Source of the DNA: Cytophagia bacterium
Lineage (GTDB): Bacteria; Bacteroidota; Bacteroidia; Cytophagales; Spirosomataceae
Assembly: GCA_004293645.1 (NCBI GenBank)
Contig: REAB01000080.1
Location: 1-35,596, forward strand
Reading direction: 5' to 3'
Length of the DNA stretch: 35,596 nt
The notes under the pieces were generated by a model. The model had not been told where the DNA came from and searched no databases. It saw only the letters and a program-made list of their open reading frames with translations. Position numbers and translations under genes: made by a program. This document shows, in pieces, positions 15,372 through 25,800 of the stretch. Position 1 is the stretch's first letter, and every line of letters begins with the position of its first letter.

Positions 15372-15650
15372 AGGGGCATAGCTGCAAATCCTGCCAAAAA
15401 GTTGAGCTACGCCTTTTTGGTGATTCAAAAAAACGAAAAAGTAAGATTGCACTATTCCGACCAGCGCATAACGGGTATTTTGAGCGTTTGCAACACCGTT
15501 AATCTTGCCGTTTCTAACTACGGGAAACAAGTCCCTCCCACCGACATTGGTGTCGAAACCTTTGAGTTTTGGGTGCCCAAGCGCCGCCCCAATGGCCAAA
15601 ATTTAGCGTTGAAGTTTGATGGGCGTGAGATGTTATTAGAAGGTGAGTAA
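15372..15650 (+). pseudogene. Orphan C-terminal fragment of a larger protein (unidentified)
   Basis: An open frame of about 90 residues with protein-like composition: KLSYAFLVIQKNEKVRLHYS, then ILSVCNTVNLAVSNYGKQVP, ETFEFWVPKRRPNGQNLALK and FDG. It has the alternating hydrophobic pattern of a beta-rich domain, and its end resembles the accessory C-terminal domain of secreted carbohydrate-active or oxidoreductase proteins. I cannot name the family. The frame is open back to 15327, but no signal peptide or full domain is visible and a transposase remnant lies directly upstream. A truncated gene is more likely than a small intact one. It abuts the sigma-factor stop codon with no gap (15650/15651). 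Confidence 0.5.
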
Positions 15651-16271
15651 TTAAAGTTCCAGCAAAAGCCAAATGGCCAAGCCCAGCAAGCCACTGATGC
15701 TCAACCAACCTGCAACGGTGGCAACCGAGGTGAGCGTGAGCTGGCTACGGAGTCTTTTGATGGATTGATGAACAAGGTTGCGAACAGTTTGATAATTAAC
15801 GCCCATCACTTCGCTCATTTCCTCGTAACTTAGACGGTTGTAAAATTTGAGGTAAAGGGCTTCGCGCTGCCTGTTAGACAATCCCAAAAGCGCATCTTCG
15901 AGTTTTTGTTTGGCTTCTGAGTTGCCTTGCTCGGCTACCAGCAAGGCTTCGTAGCTAAATTCTTGCAGGCCTTCTGCACCATCGGCAATGTCAGTAAATT
16001 GTTGAGAATGAGCATAAACCCGAAAAATTTTTGTTTTTAATACCTTAAAAAGGTAGCCTTTCACCGACTCAGGGCTGGCTATTCGCTCGCGGCTTTGCCA
16101 CAACTCCAAAAATAATTCTTGAATACAATCTTCAACTACCTCTATATCGGGGTTGATGCGCCGCCCGTATTGAACCAAGAGTTTATAATAATCTCGAAAC
16201 AAAACTGCAAATGCCTCTTTGTCGCCTTGCTTAAAAAATGCCCAATTGGCTTGCTCTTGTGCGGTATTCAT
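15651..16271 (-). CDS. ECF-type RNA polymerase sigma-70 factor
   Basis: A 206-residue Bacteroidota sigma factor. Region sigma-2 spans about 10-85 (DKEAFAVLFRDYYKLLVQYG and VEDCIQELFLELW). Region sigma-4 spans about 125-178 (LSNRQREALYLKFYNRLSYE, the helix-turn-helix EEMSEVMGVNYQTVRNLVHQ, then SIKRLR). Residues about 181-206 form a hydrophobic, transmembrane-like tail (TVAGWLSISGLLGLAIWLLL), not needed for sigma function and possibly membrane-tethering. It is divergent from the FecR anti-sigma gene, with 120 bp between starts. It should direct transcription of the SusC/SusD operon when released by FecR. Confidence 0.93.
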   Translation of the reverse strand: MNTAQEQANWAFFKQGDKEAFAVLFRDYYKLLVQYGRRINPDIEVVEDCIQELFLELWQSRERIASPESVKGYLFKVLKTKIFRVYAHSQQFTDIADGAEGLQEFSYEALLVAEQGNSEAKQKLEDALLGLSNRQREALYLKFYNRLSYEEMSEVMGVNYQTVRNLVHQSIKRLRSQLTLTSVATVAGWLSISGLLGLAIWLLLEL

Positions 16272-16391
16272 GGCTTCTGAGCGTGTTTAAGAGAATTGTT
16301 TAAAAAAAAGTAAAAAAAATTCAAATAAATATGAGTACAAAAGGAGTGGTTTGCGCCACTCTACTGTAAAACTGCTTCAAAGATTGGCGCA
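16272..16391. promoter_or_regulatory. Divergent sigma/FecR control region
   Basis: This 120-bp region must carry the promoters for both the sigma factor (leftward) and the FecR operon (rightward). It is A-rich near 16300-16325 and has a hairpin-capable inverted repeat, GAGTGG-tttgcg-CCACTC, at 16344-16361, in the leader of the FecR transcript. No consensus box can be assigned with confidence. Confidence 0.45.
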
Positions 16392-17384
16392 ATGGAATAC
16401 AACAACTACACAGTAGAAGATTTGGTGGCCGATGAGTCGTTTCAGGCGTGGGTGGCTCAAAGCAACGCCACATCTGTGGCTTTTTGGCAAGAATGGACGC
16501 ACGCCCACCCCGAAAAAGCCGCAACGGTGCAAGAAGCCGTGGCTTGGTTGCGGGCATTGCAACTGCGCGAGCGGACCATTCCTGATTTTCAGTTACAACG
16601 CGCCGAAAAACGCCTATTAGCGGCCATTGACAACTATCCCATTGAACGCCCGCTGCACAAACGCCACTGGGCGCGGTGGGTGGCGGCGGCTTGTACGTTG
16701 GTGGCAATAGCCGTGGGGGCAAACTATTGGTGGCAAAACAGCACTGTTACGTACGAAACTGGTTTTGGCGAAACCCGTAGTTTGGCCTTGCCCGACGGCT
16801 CGTTGGTGGTGCTAAATGCGCACTCTACTATGAAAATGGCTCGCAACTGGAACCTCAACCGACCCCGAGAATTGTGGCTCGACGGCGAAGCATTTTTTAA
16901 CGTCAAGCACACCCTGCAACACACACCTTTTACGGTACACACACAAGATGCTGATATTGAGGTGTTAGGGACAACCTTCAACGTCTTACAACGCCACAAC
17001 AAAACGCAAGTAGTATTGACAACTGGCAAAGTACGCCTCACCCGCCCCCGCGAGAAAACGACCGTGGTGATGCAGCCTGGTGAACTGGTAGAACTAAGAG
17101 CCAACGAGCCAAATGTGATTCAGCAAAAGGTAAATATTGAACGATATGTGTCGTGGAAAAACAACCACTTTGTTTTTGACAATACCCCGCTGGCCGACAT
17201 CATAGAAATGATTGAAAGCAATTATGGCTACGACGTAGAAGTAGCCGATGCCGATTTACTTTCGCTCAAACTCACTTACCGCCTCGAAAACAACGATTTA
17301 GAGCTGCTTCTGACGGCACTTTCGGAAGCCTTAGAACTCAAAATTGAAAAAGACAATAACCGATTGATTGTTTCCCAAAAATAA
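16392..17384 (+). CDS. FecR-family anti-sigma factor
   Basis: A 330-residue inner-membrane regulator. The cytoplasmic N-terminal part (1-90) should bind the sigma factor. One membrane segment lies at about 93-111 (WARWVAAACTLVAIAVGANY). The periplasmic FecR domain spans about 118-215 (GFGETRSLALPDGSLVVLNA, then ELWLDGEAFFNVKH and VLGTTFNVL). The C-terminal DUF4974 domain spans about 258-328 (FDNTPLADIIEMIESNYGYD) and contacts the STN domain of the cognate TonB-dependent receptor. It lies 20 bp upstream of the STN-containing SusC gene, so the two are almost certainly co-transcribed. Confidence 0.95.
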   Translation: MEYNNYTVEDLVADESFQAWVAQSNATSVAFWQEWTHAHPEKAATVQEAVAWLRALQLRERTIPDFQLQRAEKRLLAAIDNYPIERPLHKRHWARWVAAACTLVAIAVGANYWWQNSTVTYETGFGETRSLALPDGSLVVLNAHSTMKMARNWNLNRPRELWLDGEAFFNVKHTLQHTPFTVHTQDADIEVLGTTFNVLQRHNKTQVVLTTGKVRLTRPREKTTVVMQPGELVELRANEPNVIQQKVNIERYVSWKNNHFVFDNTPLADIIEMIESNYGYDVEVADADLLSLKLTYRLENNDLELLLTALSEALELKIEKDNNRLIVSQK

Positions 17385-17404
17385 CCCTTTAACAAATAAA
17401 CCTT

Positions 17405-20400
17405 ATGACTTTCAATTTTGCATTTCCTCTCTGGGCCCGTCGCTTCTTACGCCAAGGCTTTTGTATGGCGTGGGCGTTGGCTGTGCCACTCATTCCGCTG
17501 TGGTCGCAGTCGTTTGCACGCAATGCCCAAGTTGCCAAGCCCGCGTCGGTGCGCACGGTGCAGCGAGTAGCTTTGAAACAAGCCCTCACTGAGTTTGAAA
17601 GTAAGTTTAACGTGGTTTTTGGCTACCAAAGCAAAGTAGTAACCGACCGCACCGTAACAAACGACGAATGGGTGTATGAAACCAATGCCGAAGTAGCTCT
17701 TGCCAAATTGTTGGCAGGTACGGCCATTGAATTCAAAAAAATTAGTGCCAATAATTATGTGCTAAAAGAACGAAAAACAAAAAACATCGAACCCGAGGCA
17801 ATCGGCAGTGAAGTTGCGTCGAATTTGCCGCTGAGTGCCAACGCCGCCGTTGAAGCGGCCGAAAATCGGGTAACGGGGCGCGTAACCGACGAAGGTGGCA
17901 GAGGAATGCCAGGCGTTAGTATTTTGGTAAAAGGCACTACCAATGGCACTTCTACCGACCCCAACGGCGACTATAAACTGAACGTTTCTGACGGTGCGGC
18001 TACGTTGGTATTTACGTTTATTGGCTACGTAAAACAAGAAATTTTGGTAGGCAACAAGACCAATATCAATGTGCAACTTACCCCCGACGTGGGAACGCTC
18101 AACGAAGTGGTGGTGGTAGGATATGGCACCCAGAAAAAGAAAGATTTGACGGGGGCAGTAGCCCAAGTAAAAGGCGAAGACCTCAAAAACCTGCCCGCCA
18201 ACGACCTTGGAACAGCCCTGCAAGGCCGTGTTCCGGGGGCGTTTATCACAACCAGTAGTGGCGAACCTGGCGCGGGGTCGCAGATTGTGATTCGTGGGCC
18301 AGTGTCTATCAACGGTGGCGACCCGTTTATTGTGGTGGACGGACTGCCGTTTACGGGAACGGGTTTTAATTTCAACGCCCAAGATATTGAATCAATTGAA
18401 GTACTGAAAGACGCATCGGCGGCGGCTATTTATGGCGCCAAAGCAGCGGCGGGGGTTGTTATTGTTACAACCAAACGCGGCAAAGCGGGTAGCTTAAAAA
18501 TTGCGGCTAACTTGAACTATGGCGTGCGCAACGTCATGAAATTACCCGAAACCCTGCGCCGCGACCAATATATTCAAGCAAAAAAAGCGTTTGGGTTTGA
18601 CGTGGTTGATTTATACGGCCCGCAAAGTGGTTGGAATCAACTCCCCGATACCGACTGGTTTAATGAAGTGTATCGGCAGGGGGCCGACCAAAACTACAAC
18701 GTGTCGCTTTCGGGGGGCAACGAACGCTCCACTTATTTCTTGTCGGGAAACTACAGCCGCTTAGATGGTACGCGCATCAGTAGTTCCGTAGAACGTTATA
18801 CCTTGCGCATCAATTCTGACCACAAACTGGGTAAACGGCTCAAATTCAATCAGATACTCTATACGCGCATGGGCGTAGATGACCCAAACGGTACTACCAA
18901 CCAAGGCGCATTGTCGTTTCGGAATACGCCCGTTATGAAAGTATATGACCCTACCAACCCCATTGGTGGTTGGGGCCGCGCGCCGCGCGGTTTTCAGGGG
19001 GGGCACGATTTGCAGGGGGCAATTGGCAATTATGCCCAAAACAAATCATATGAAATAAATGTGGCGGGTACGTTCGACTACCAAATTATGGAAGGCTTAA
19101 ATGCCCGCGCTACCCTCGGAACAGGCTTGGGCGGCTACGACAATTATTCTTACAACTACTTGGCCGATGTAGGTACTTCTATTTCGGGCAACGATTTTAG
19201 TAAGTCCATGGGCAAAAGCCAAAGCTACATTGGCACTTACACGTTGAACTACGAAAAAACGGTTGGCAAGCACCTCATCAAAGCGTTGGCAGGCTATGAA
19301 GCCCGCAAGAGTGATTTCTCAAACATGACGCTCGACAACCGCAACTCGCTGGTAGAAGTGCCGCAAAGTTCTGATTTGGTAAAAGACGTAAACACCGCCG
19401 TAAGCCGTTTCAACCAGGGCAATATTTATGAGCGCATCTTGTCGCAATTTGGACGCATTGAATATGCTTATGCCGACAAATACCTATTGACAGTGAATGT
19501 GCGCCGCGATGGCTTTGCTACGCGCTTTGGCCCAAACAACAAAATCGGAGTATTTCCAGGAGTTTCGGCAGGTTGGAAAATCTCGGACGAGGCTTTTATG
19601 AAAACCTTGCCCATTATCTCGTTTTTAAAACTGCGCGCGGGTTATGGGCAATTGGGCAACTCGCCTGGCTTTGATTTTGCGTTTTCTGGCGATTACTCGC
19701 AGGGGTTTTCTGCCGACTTGAGCCGCAACGGCGGCAACCGCCAAAGCTCGATTGGTCTCAGTACCAAGCTACCCAATCCTAATATTCAGTGGGAGGAAGT
19801 GGCCACCGCCAACGTAGGTCTGGACGGCGCATTGCTCAACAACCGCTTCAATTTCAACTTGGATTATTACGTGCGCGAAACCCGCAAAATGATTTATCTA
19901 GTGGGTATTCCTGCTTCGGCGGGTTCGGGCAGCAGCGTGCCTTTTAACATTGGCCAAATGACCAACAACGGCTTTGAATTTAACTTAGAATGGCGCGACA
20001 AAATAGGCAACGATTTTGGCTACACGCTGGGCTTCAACGGGGCATTTAACCGAAACAAACTCATCGCGCTTGATCCCTCGCTCGAACGACTACAAATTAC
20101 ATCGGGGGGCTTAACGGACATTCACCAAGGGCAGCCCAGCCGCTCCGAGCCAGGCTACCCATTAGGGCAGTTTTTTGGCTACCAAGTTGATGGTATTTAT
20201 CAAAGCAACCCAAGTACGGGCGAAAAACGCCCCGTCATAGCCTCCAACGACTACGTGCCTCGTGCAGGCGACTTGATTTACCGCGACCTAAACGGTGATG
20301 ACAAAATCAACGAAGACGATCGCATGTTTATCGGCAATCCGTGGCCCAAACTCACGTATGGTATCAATTTGGCGGCCAATTACAAAGGCTTCGATATTCG

Positions 20401-20866
20401 GTTGTTTTTTGCGGGGTCGTATGGCAACAAAATTTACAATGCTTATCAGTCAATGGCCAGTACGTTTTTCTCCGACTACACCACCACCAACGCCATTTTT
20501 GAAACATCGGGTTTTAATGGAAATGGCGTAACCGATAAGCCGCGCGTAGGTACCATCACCGACTTAGACTACAACGGAAATTGGAGTGCTGTTTCGAGCT
20601 ATCACGTACAAAATGGCTCTTATTTGCGCCTCCGTAACTTGCAATTGGGCTACAACATTCCACGTGGCGTGCTTACCAAAATGAAGATGAGCAGTATGCG
20701 CGTATTTTTGATGGCCGACAACCTCTTTACCATTACCAAATACAAAGGCTTAAACCCAGAAGTCCCCGCCCGAGACCGTAGCTTTTTGCAATTGGGCTTA
20801 GACAACGCCTATTCTTTGTACCCCATGTCGCGTTTGGTGTCAATGGGTATCAATGTCGAATTTTAA
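17405..20866 (+). CDS. SusC/RagA TonB-dependent receptor with STN signalling domain
   Basis: A 1153-residue outer-membrane transporter. After a signal region (about 1-35, with a second possible ATG at 17465), an STN domain at about 50-120 (VALKQALTEFESKFNVVFGY) marks it as a transducer to FecR. A carboxypeptidase-regulatory-like domain follows at about 155-240 (VTGRVTDEGGRGMPGVSILV). Next comes the SusC linker LNEVVVVGYGTQKKKDLTGA, the plug, and a 22-strand barrel ending in a terminal Phe (MGINVEF). It takes up the ligand captured by the SusD partner 36 bp downstream. The substrate is unknown because no glycosidase is in the operon. Confidence 0.97.
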   Translation: MTFNFAFPLWARRFLRQGFCMAWALAVPLIPLWSQSFARNAQVAKPASVRTVQRVALKQALTEFESKFNVVFGYQSKVVTDRTVTNDEWVYETNAEVALAKLLAGTAIEFKKISANNYVLKERKTKNIEPEAIGSEVASNLPLSANAAVEAAENRVTGRVTDEGGRGMPGVSILVKGTTNGTSTDPNGDYKLNVSDGAATLVFTFIGYVKQEILVGNKTNINVQLTPDVGTLNEVVVVGYGTQKKKDLTGAVAQVKGEDLKNLPANDLGTALQGRVPGAFITTSSGEPGAGSQIVIRGPVSINGGDPFIVVDGLPFTGTGFNFNAQDIESIEVLKDASAAAIYGAKAAAGVVIVTTKRGKAGSLKIAANLNYGVRNVMKLPETLRRDQYIQAKKAFGFDVVDLYGPQSGWNQLPDTDWFNEVYRQGADQNYNVSLSGGNERSTYFLSGNYSRLDGTRISSSVERYTLRINSDHKLGKRLKFNQILYTRMGVDDPNGTTNQGALSFRNTPVMKVYDPTNPIGGWGRAPRGFQGGHDLQGAIGNYAQNKSYEINVAGTFDYQIMEGLNARATLGTGLGGYDNYSYNYLADVGTSISGNDFSKSMGKSQSYIGTYTLNYEKTVGKHLIKALAGYEARKSDFSNMTLDNRNSLVEVPQSSDLVKDVNTAVSRFNQGNIYERILSQFGRIEYAYADKYLLTVNVRRDGFATRFGPNNKIGVFPGVSAGWKISDEAFMKTLPIISFLKLRAGYGQLGNSPGFDFAFSGDYSQGFSADLSRNGGNRQSSIGLSTKLPNPNIQWEEVATANVGLDGALLNNRFNFNLDYYVRETRKMIYLVGIPASAGSGSSVPFNIGQMTNNGFEFNLEWRDKIGNDFGYTLGFNGAFNRNKLIALDPSLERLQITSGGLTDIHQGQPSRSEPGYPLGQFFGYQVDGIYQSNPSTGEKRPVIASNDYVPRAGDLIYRDLNGDDKINEDDRMFIGNPWPKLTYGINLAANYKGFDIRLFFAGSYGNKIYNAYQSMASTFFSDYTTTNAIFETSGFNGNGVTDKPRVGTITDLDYNGNWSAVSSYHVQNGSYLRLRNLQLGYNIPRGVLTKMKMSSMRVFLMADNLFTITKYKGLNPEVPARDRSFLQLGLDNAYSLYPMSRLVSMGINVEF

Positions 20867-20902
20867 TCATCCACTTTACATTTTTAATAAATCAATCAAT
20901 TC

Positions 20903-22651
20903 ATGAAAAAGACAATCAAAAGGATACTGTTTGCCACCTGTGCCTTCGTAATGGGTTCGTGGTGGCTGGGCTCGTGCGATGAGAAAGCGTTTTTGGACGT
21001 TTCCAATCCAAACGTCCTTTCGCCTGCATCGTTTCCGAGCAATGCCAACGATCTTGATTTGATGCTCATCGATGCCTACGCCCGCACCCGTTGGGGGTAT
21101 TTCAATGCTGAGAGTTTTCGTCGAATTGGCGTTTTGATGGACCATATGTCCGACCAAGGCTACAACGGCTCGGCTTTCAATGAATACGCTCAAATTAACG
21201 TACCAACCACCGAAGGCACAAACTCTTACACTTGGAACGTGCATTATGAAGGCATTGCCAAGTGCAACGCATTTCTGGAAGGCTTGGTCAAAGTGCGTAA
21301 AACGACGCTCTCGCCCGAAGATGAAACCCGTTTGAAAGAAATGGAAGGACAAGCGTTGTTTATCAGGGCGTTCCATTATTTTTTCTTGGTAAATCTCTAC
21401 GGAGAAACCATGATGACTTCAGAAGCTGACCGCAACAAAATGGGTGTGCCAATCTGGGACCGGACCGCCACCAACGTAACCGATGCCAGCCGCGAACGTG
21501 CCAATATTGGCCAAGTGTGGGATTTTATAATTGGCGATTTGACCAAAGCCGAAACACTGCTTACTGCCCGCAAAACTTGGGACGATGCCAATAAAGCCCG
21601 CGTCGATATTTGGAGCGTAAAAACCCTGCTCGGAAAGTCGTTTTTATTTACGTTGCAATTTGACAAAGCTGCTGCCAAACTTAAAGAAGTGATAGACCAG
21701 AGTGGCAAAAAATTGGTGAGTTACAATACTTTTAAAAATATGTTCAATGGGCAAAATGAGTTTAATACTGAGTCTATTTTTGAAATAAACTTCACCCCCG
21801 ACCGCAAAGACGTTTGGAACAGCGCGCAAAATACCTCCACGCAATACGGCGTTTTTGTGAGCCCTTCTTTCTTGGAAGACGACGGCAACGAAGGCACCAA
21901 CGGTTTTGGCAACCTATTTATTCACGACCGCAACTTAGACCGTTTTGGTTTTACCGACAACACCACCGACACTAAAGAAATGCAGAAAAGGTCTTATTAT
22001 GAGATGTCTATAAAAATGCGTCGCAACAAGGAAGTGGACCCGCGCATGATGATTGGTACGTTGCAGCCCTGGGTGGACAGCATCAATGTGTATGGCAAAT
22101 TGCGCCCTGTTACCAAAAACCGCTTTGAGGGCTTTCCCAGCGGCGACAGCCAGGCCTGGAACCACCGTAAATATGTGCTGATAGACAGGGGTTTATGGGG
22201 CGGAGAACCTGGCGAAAGTATTGGTACAAACCAGTATTTTTTGCGCCTTTCTGATGCCTATTTGATGTATGCCGAAGCACTGGCAAGGGGCAGCGGCGAC
22301 AAAGCGGCGGCCTTAGAATACGTCAATAAAGTACACCGTCGCGCCTACGACCAACCCGTTGATGCGCCCTCTAAATTTGATTACAAAACCCTCACCGACC
22401 GCACCCGCGCGGCAGTTTCGACCGACGTACTGGCCAACGACCCGCTCAAATACGAGCGTTGGGCAGAATTTTTTGGCGAAGGCCATTGGTGGTTAGATGT
22501 GTGCCGCTACAAAGTTGGTGCGCAAGAGCAAACCTATTATCAGAAAGTGAAAAGTGGTGCTTTATCTTGGAACGACCGCAAGTATGCCCTGCCTATTCCA
22601 CAAGATGAAATCAACAACAACTCTAAAATGAAACAAAATCCAGGTTATTAA
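20903..22651 (+). CDS. SusD/RagB-family outer-membrane nutrient-binding lipoprotein
   Basis: A 582-residue surface lipoprotein. The signal peptide ends in the lipobox LGSC with acylated C25, followed by DEKAFLDVSNPNVLSP. Typical SusD features include the TPR-like helices (GQALFIRAFHYFFLVNLYGE), RLSDAYLMYAEALARG in the C-terminal half, and the ending YALPIPQDEINNN. It forms the lid of the SusC transporter encoded 36 bp upstream and binds oligosaccharides or peptides at the cell surface. The VCBS lipoprotein gene follows after 219 bp containing a repeat fragment and a hairpin terminator. Confidence 0.95.
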   Translation: MKKTIKRILFATCAFVMGSWWLGSCDEKAFLDVSNPNVLSPASFPSNANDLDLMLIDAYARTRWGYFNAESFRRIGVLMDHMSDQGYNGSAFNEYAQINVPTTEGTNSYTWNVHYEGIAKCNAFLEGLVKVRKTTLSPEDETRLKEMEGQALFIRAFHYFFLVNLYGETMMTSEADRNKMGVPIWDRTATNVTDASRERANIGQVWDFIIGDLTKAETLLTARKTWDDANKARVDIWSVKTLLGKSFLFTLQFDKAAAKLKEVIDQSGKKLVSYNTFKNMFNGQNEFNTESIFEINFTPDRKDVWNSAQNTSTQYGVFVSPSFLEDDGNEGTNGFGNLFIHDRNLDRFGFTDNTTDTKEMQKRSYYEMSIKMRRNKEVDPRMMIGTLQPWVDSINVYGKLRPVTKNRFEGFPSGDSQAWNHRKYVLIDRGLWGGEPGESIGTNQYFLRLSDAYLMYAEALARGSGDKAAALEYVNKVHRRAYDQPVDAPSKFDYKTLTDRTRAAVSTDVLANDPLKYERWAEFFGEGHWWLDVCRYKVGAQEQTYYQKVKSGALSWNDRKYALPIPQDEINNNSKMKQNPGY

Positions 22652-22736
22652 GTAATTATTTGTAATTATAGTAATTTGTTGTAATTGCCTGCCTATCAAT
22701 TTATTACTACTAAATTACCCTTTATTACAAATCAAA

Positions 22737-22760
22737 AATAATAGCATCGCAGCGGCGAAC
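22737..22760. repeat. Third partial copy of the dispersed element
   Basis: AATAATAGCA directly followed by TCGCAGCGGCGAAC matches two blocks of the left element (1881-1890 and 1897-1910), with the 6 bases between them deleted. It lies in the SusD/VCBS intergenic region. A weaker relative, ATCGCAGCGGTGCAC, occurs at 30385-30399. Confidence 0.6.
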
Positions 22761-22816
22761 AGTACTTTACTCATTTATTGATGTCGTAAAATTAAACGTG
22801 CCAATTAGTTTATTTT

Positions 22817-22850
22817 AAAAGGGTGGTTCATTATATTGAGCCACCCTTTT
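22817..22850. terminator. Rho-independent, probably bidirectional terminator
   Basis: AAAAGGGTGGTTCA pairs with TGAGCCACCCTTTT across a 6-base loop, forming a 14-bp stem with one G-T pair and flanking A and T runs. It ends the SusC/SusD transcript. An in-frame GTG at 22823 lies inside it, one reason for placing the next gene's start at 22871. Confidence 0.8.
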
Positions 22851-22870
22851 GTGATTTATATCCAAATCTT

Positions 22871-25800
22871 ATGCGCCTTTTTCTATTTTCTATTTTGTTA
22901 ATTGTTTTTTGTGCGGGCTGCCAACAAAATACAACGCTATTTGAACGCCTCGAAAGCAGTAAAACGGGGCTGACTTTTAGCAATACAATCACCGAATCGG
23001 ACTCCATAAACGCCGTTAAGTTTGAATATGCGTACAACGGCGGCGGCGTGGGCGTGGGCGATTTTAACAACGACGGCTGGCAAGATGTGTTTTTTAGTGG
23101 CAACCAAGTGCCGTCAAAACTATACTTAAACCAAGCCGCCAAGCAGCAAGGCGCGTTGCGCTTTGAAGACGTTACCGACGCATCGGGCATCAAAACGCCG
23201 CACTGGAACACGGGCGTGAGCGTGGTGGACATCAACCAAGATGGCCTGCTGGATATTTACGTTTGCACCATTCACCCAAGCCGCTCACAGTCAGCTCCTA
23301 ACCAATTGTTTTTGAACACGGGAATTGACAAAAACGGCGTGCCACATTTTAAAGAAATAGCCGCCGAAATAGGCCTGGCCGACCGCAGCTATTCAACCCA
23401 AGCCGTATTTTTTGACTACGATTTGGACGGTGACTTAGACTGCTATTTGCTCAACAACGCCCTCGAACTTTTCAACCGCGCCCTGCCCATGGGCCAACGA
23501 ACCGACGGCACGGGCAAAAGCCAAGACCGCTTGTTTAGAAACGACGGCCCGCTGGGTTTTATCAACGTTTCTAAACAAGCGGGTATTCAGACCGAAGGCT
23601 GGGGCTTGGGCGTGGCCGTGGTTGATTTCAACCAAGACGGCTGGCCAGACGTGTATTGCGCCAACGATTTTCAGTCGAACGATTTGATGTGGATTAACAA
23701 CAAAAACGGCACTTTTACCAACCGAATCACGGAGTCGTTGCGCCACCAAAGTTCCAACTCAATGGGCTGCGACGTAATGGACATCAACCACGATGGGCGG
23801 CCCGAAATAATGAACGTGGACATGATGCCCGAAGACAATTTGCGCCAAAAAACGATGTTCTCTAAGCCCAATTACGACTTTTTTCAGATGGCATTGCGCA
23901 GCCACTACCAACCGCAATACGTGCGCAACTCGCTCCAACTCAACCGTGGTTCGCTGCCCGACGGCCTGCCCGTTTACAGCGAAATTGGCCAATTGGCAGG
24001 CGTTTATGCCACTGATTGGAGCTGGGCACCACTTTTTGCCGATTTCGACAACGACGGCGAGCGCGACTTGCTCATTACCAACGGCTACCGAAAAGACGTA
24101 ACCAACCTCGACTTTGTGAGCTACACCAACCGCCAAGTTGAAAGCTATTTTTCGGACAATAAAGAAACGGCCAAACAGCAGGCCGTCAAGCAAAAAGACA
24201 TGGAAGACCTGCTGGGCGTAAAAAAATCGAACGTGCTGTTTCGCAACCTCGGCAACTTACAATTTGAAGACGTTACGGCGCAATGGGGCCTCAAAATTCC
24301 GTCGTTTTCCAATGGCGCGGCCTACGCCGATTTTGACAACGACGGCGATTTGGACATTGTCGTAAACAACATTGACGACGAGGCTTTTTTGTTTAAAAAC
24401 AAAGCCAATGACAACCAATCTGCCCCAATGGGTAATTATTTACGGGTTAAATTAATGGGGCAAAGTCCTAATTTACAGGGAATTGGCGCAAAACTGACCG
24501 CTTATTACGGCGGTACGCAGCAATATTTCGACCATTCGGTTTTTAGGGGGTATAAATCGTCGGTTGAGCCATTTTTGCACTTTGGATTGGGTAAAAACAC
24601 CCAACTCGACTCGCTCGAAGTGCGCTGGCTGGACGGGAGAAAACAGGTTTTGAAAAACATAAAAGCCAACCAAACCATCAGCCTAAACCAAGCCAATGCG
24701 CTGGCGGTTCGGGCTGCCGCACCAAAGCCACCCGCGCAGCCGTACGTGGTAGATGCCACCTCCCAAATGAACATAAATTACGTACATTCGGAAGAGGATT
24801 TTGCCGATTTTAAATATACTTCTCTCCTACCCCACCAACACTCGCAAAGCGGCCCCGCCATAGCCGTAGCCGACATCAACGGCGACAAATTAGACGATTT
24901 TGTAGTAGGCGGCAGCGCCCACCGTTCGGCAGCAATTTTTGTGCAACGCGCCACGGGCGGTTTTATAAAATCGTTTTTAGAACCCGATACCACCAAAGCC
25001 AAAATTGCCGAAGACATGGGGCTGCTGCTCTTTGATGCCGACAACGACGGCGACAACGACCTCTACGCCGTGCGCGGCAGCAGTGAGTTTGGCACAAACG
25101 TGCAGCATTACCAAGACCGCCTCTATTTGAACGACGGACACGGGCGTTTTACGCTCACAGTCAGTGCTTTACCAAAAATTAAAGCCAGCGGGAGCTGCGT
25201 GGTAGCCAATGATTTTGACCACGACGGCGACTTAGATTTGTTTGTAGGTGGGCGCGTTACTCCCTTTGGCTATCCGCAAGCTCCCCGCAGTTATCTGCTC
25301 AGAAACGACTCCCGCCAGAGAAAAACCGCCCAATTTACGGACATTACGCCCGCCGATTTACAGCACGTGGGCATGATAACTGCTGCCCTCTGGACCGACT
25401 ATGACAACGACGGCTGGGCAGACTTGGCGCTGGTGGGCGAATTTATGAAACCCACTTTTTTTAAAAATACAAACGGTAAACTGAACGCTCCACTCAATCA
25501 CTCAATCACTCAAAACGCAACACTGGTGGGCTGGTACAACAGCATTTCGGGGGGCGATTTTGACAACGATGGCGACGTGGACTACGTGTTGGGCAACCGT
25601 GGGCTTAATTCACAGCTCAAAGCCTCCCCAAAAGAGCCGCTTTCGGTGTATGCCAAAGACTTCGACCAAAGCGGCACTTTCGACCCCATTTTGAGCCGTT
25701 ACGTGCAGGGCAAAGAGGTGGTGTCGGGCTACCGCGACGCGCTCACCGACCAATTGGTGATGATGAAAAAAAAAATGACCTCCTACGAAGCCTTTGGCAA

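Noticed and set aside
17762-18382. 206-codon open frame antisense to the first SusC gene
   Set aside because: It is an antisense shadow of the conserved plug region; the predicted protein has no family-like features.
22823-22870. Extended N-terminus of the VCBS protein from a GTG at 22823
   Set aside because: The codons lie in a terminator hairpin, and the ATG at 22871 starts a clean lipoprotein signal peptide.
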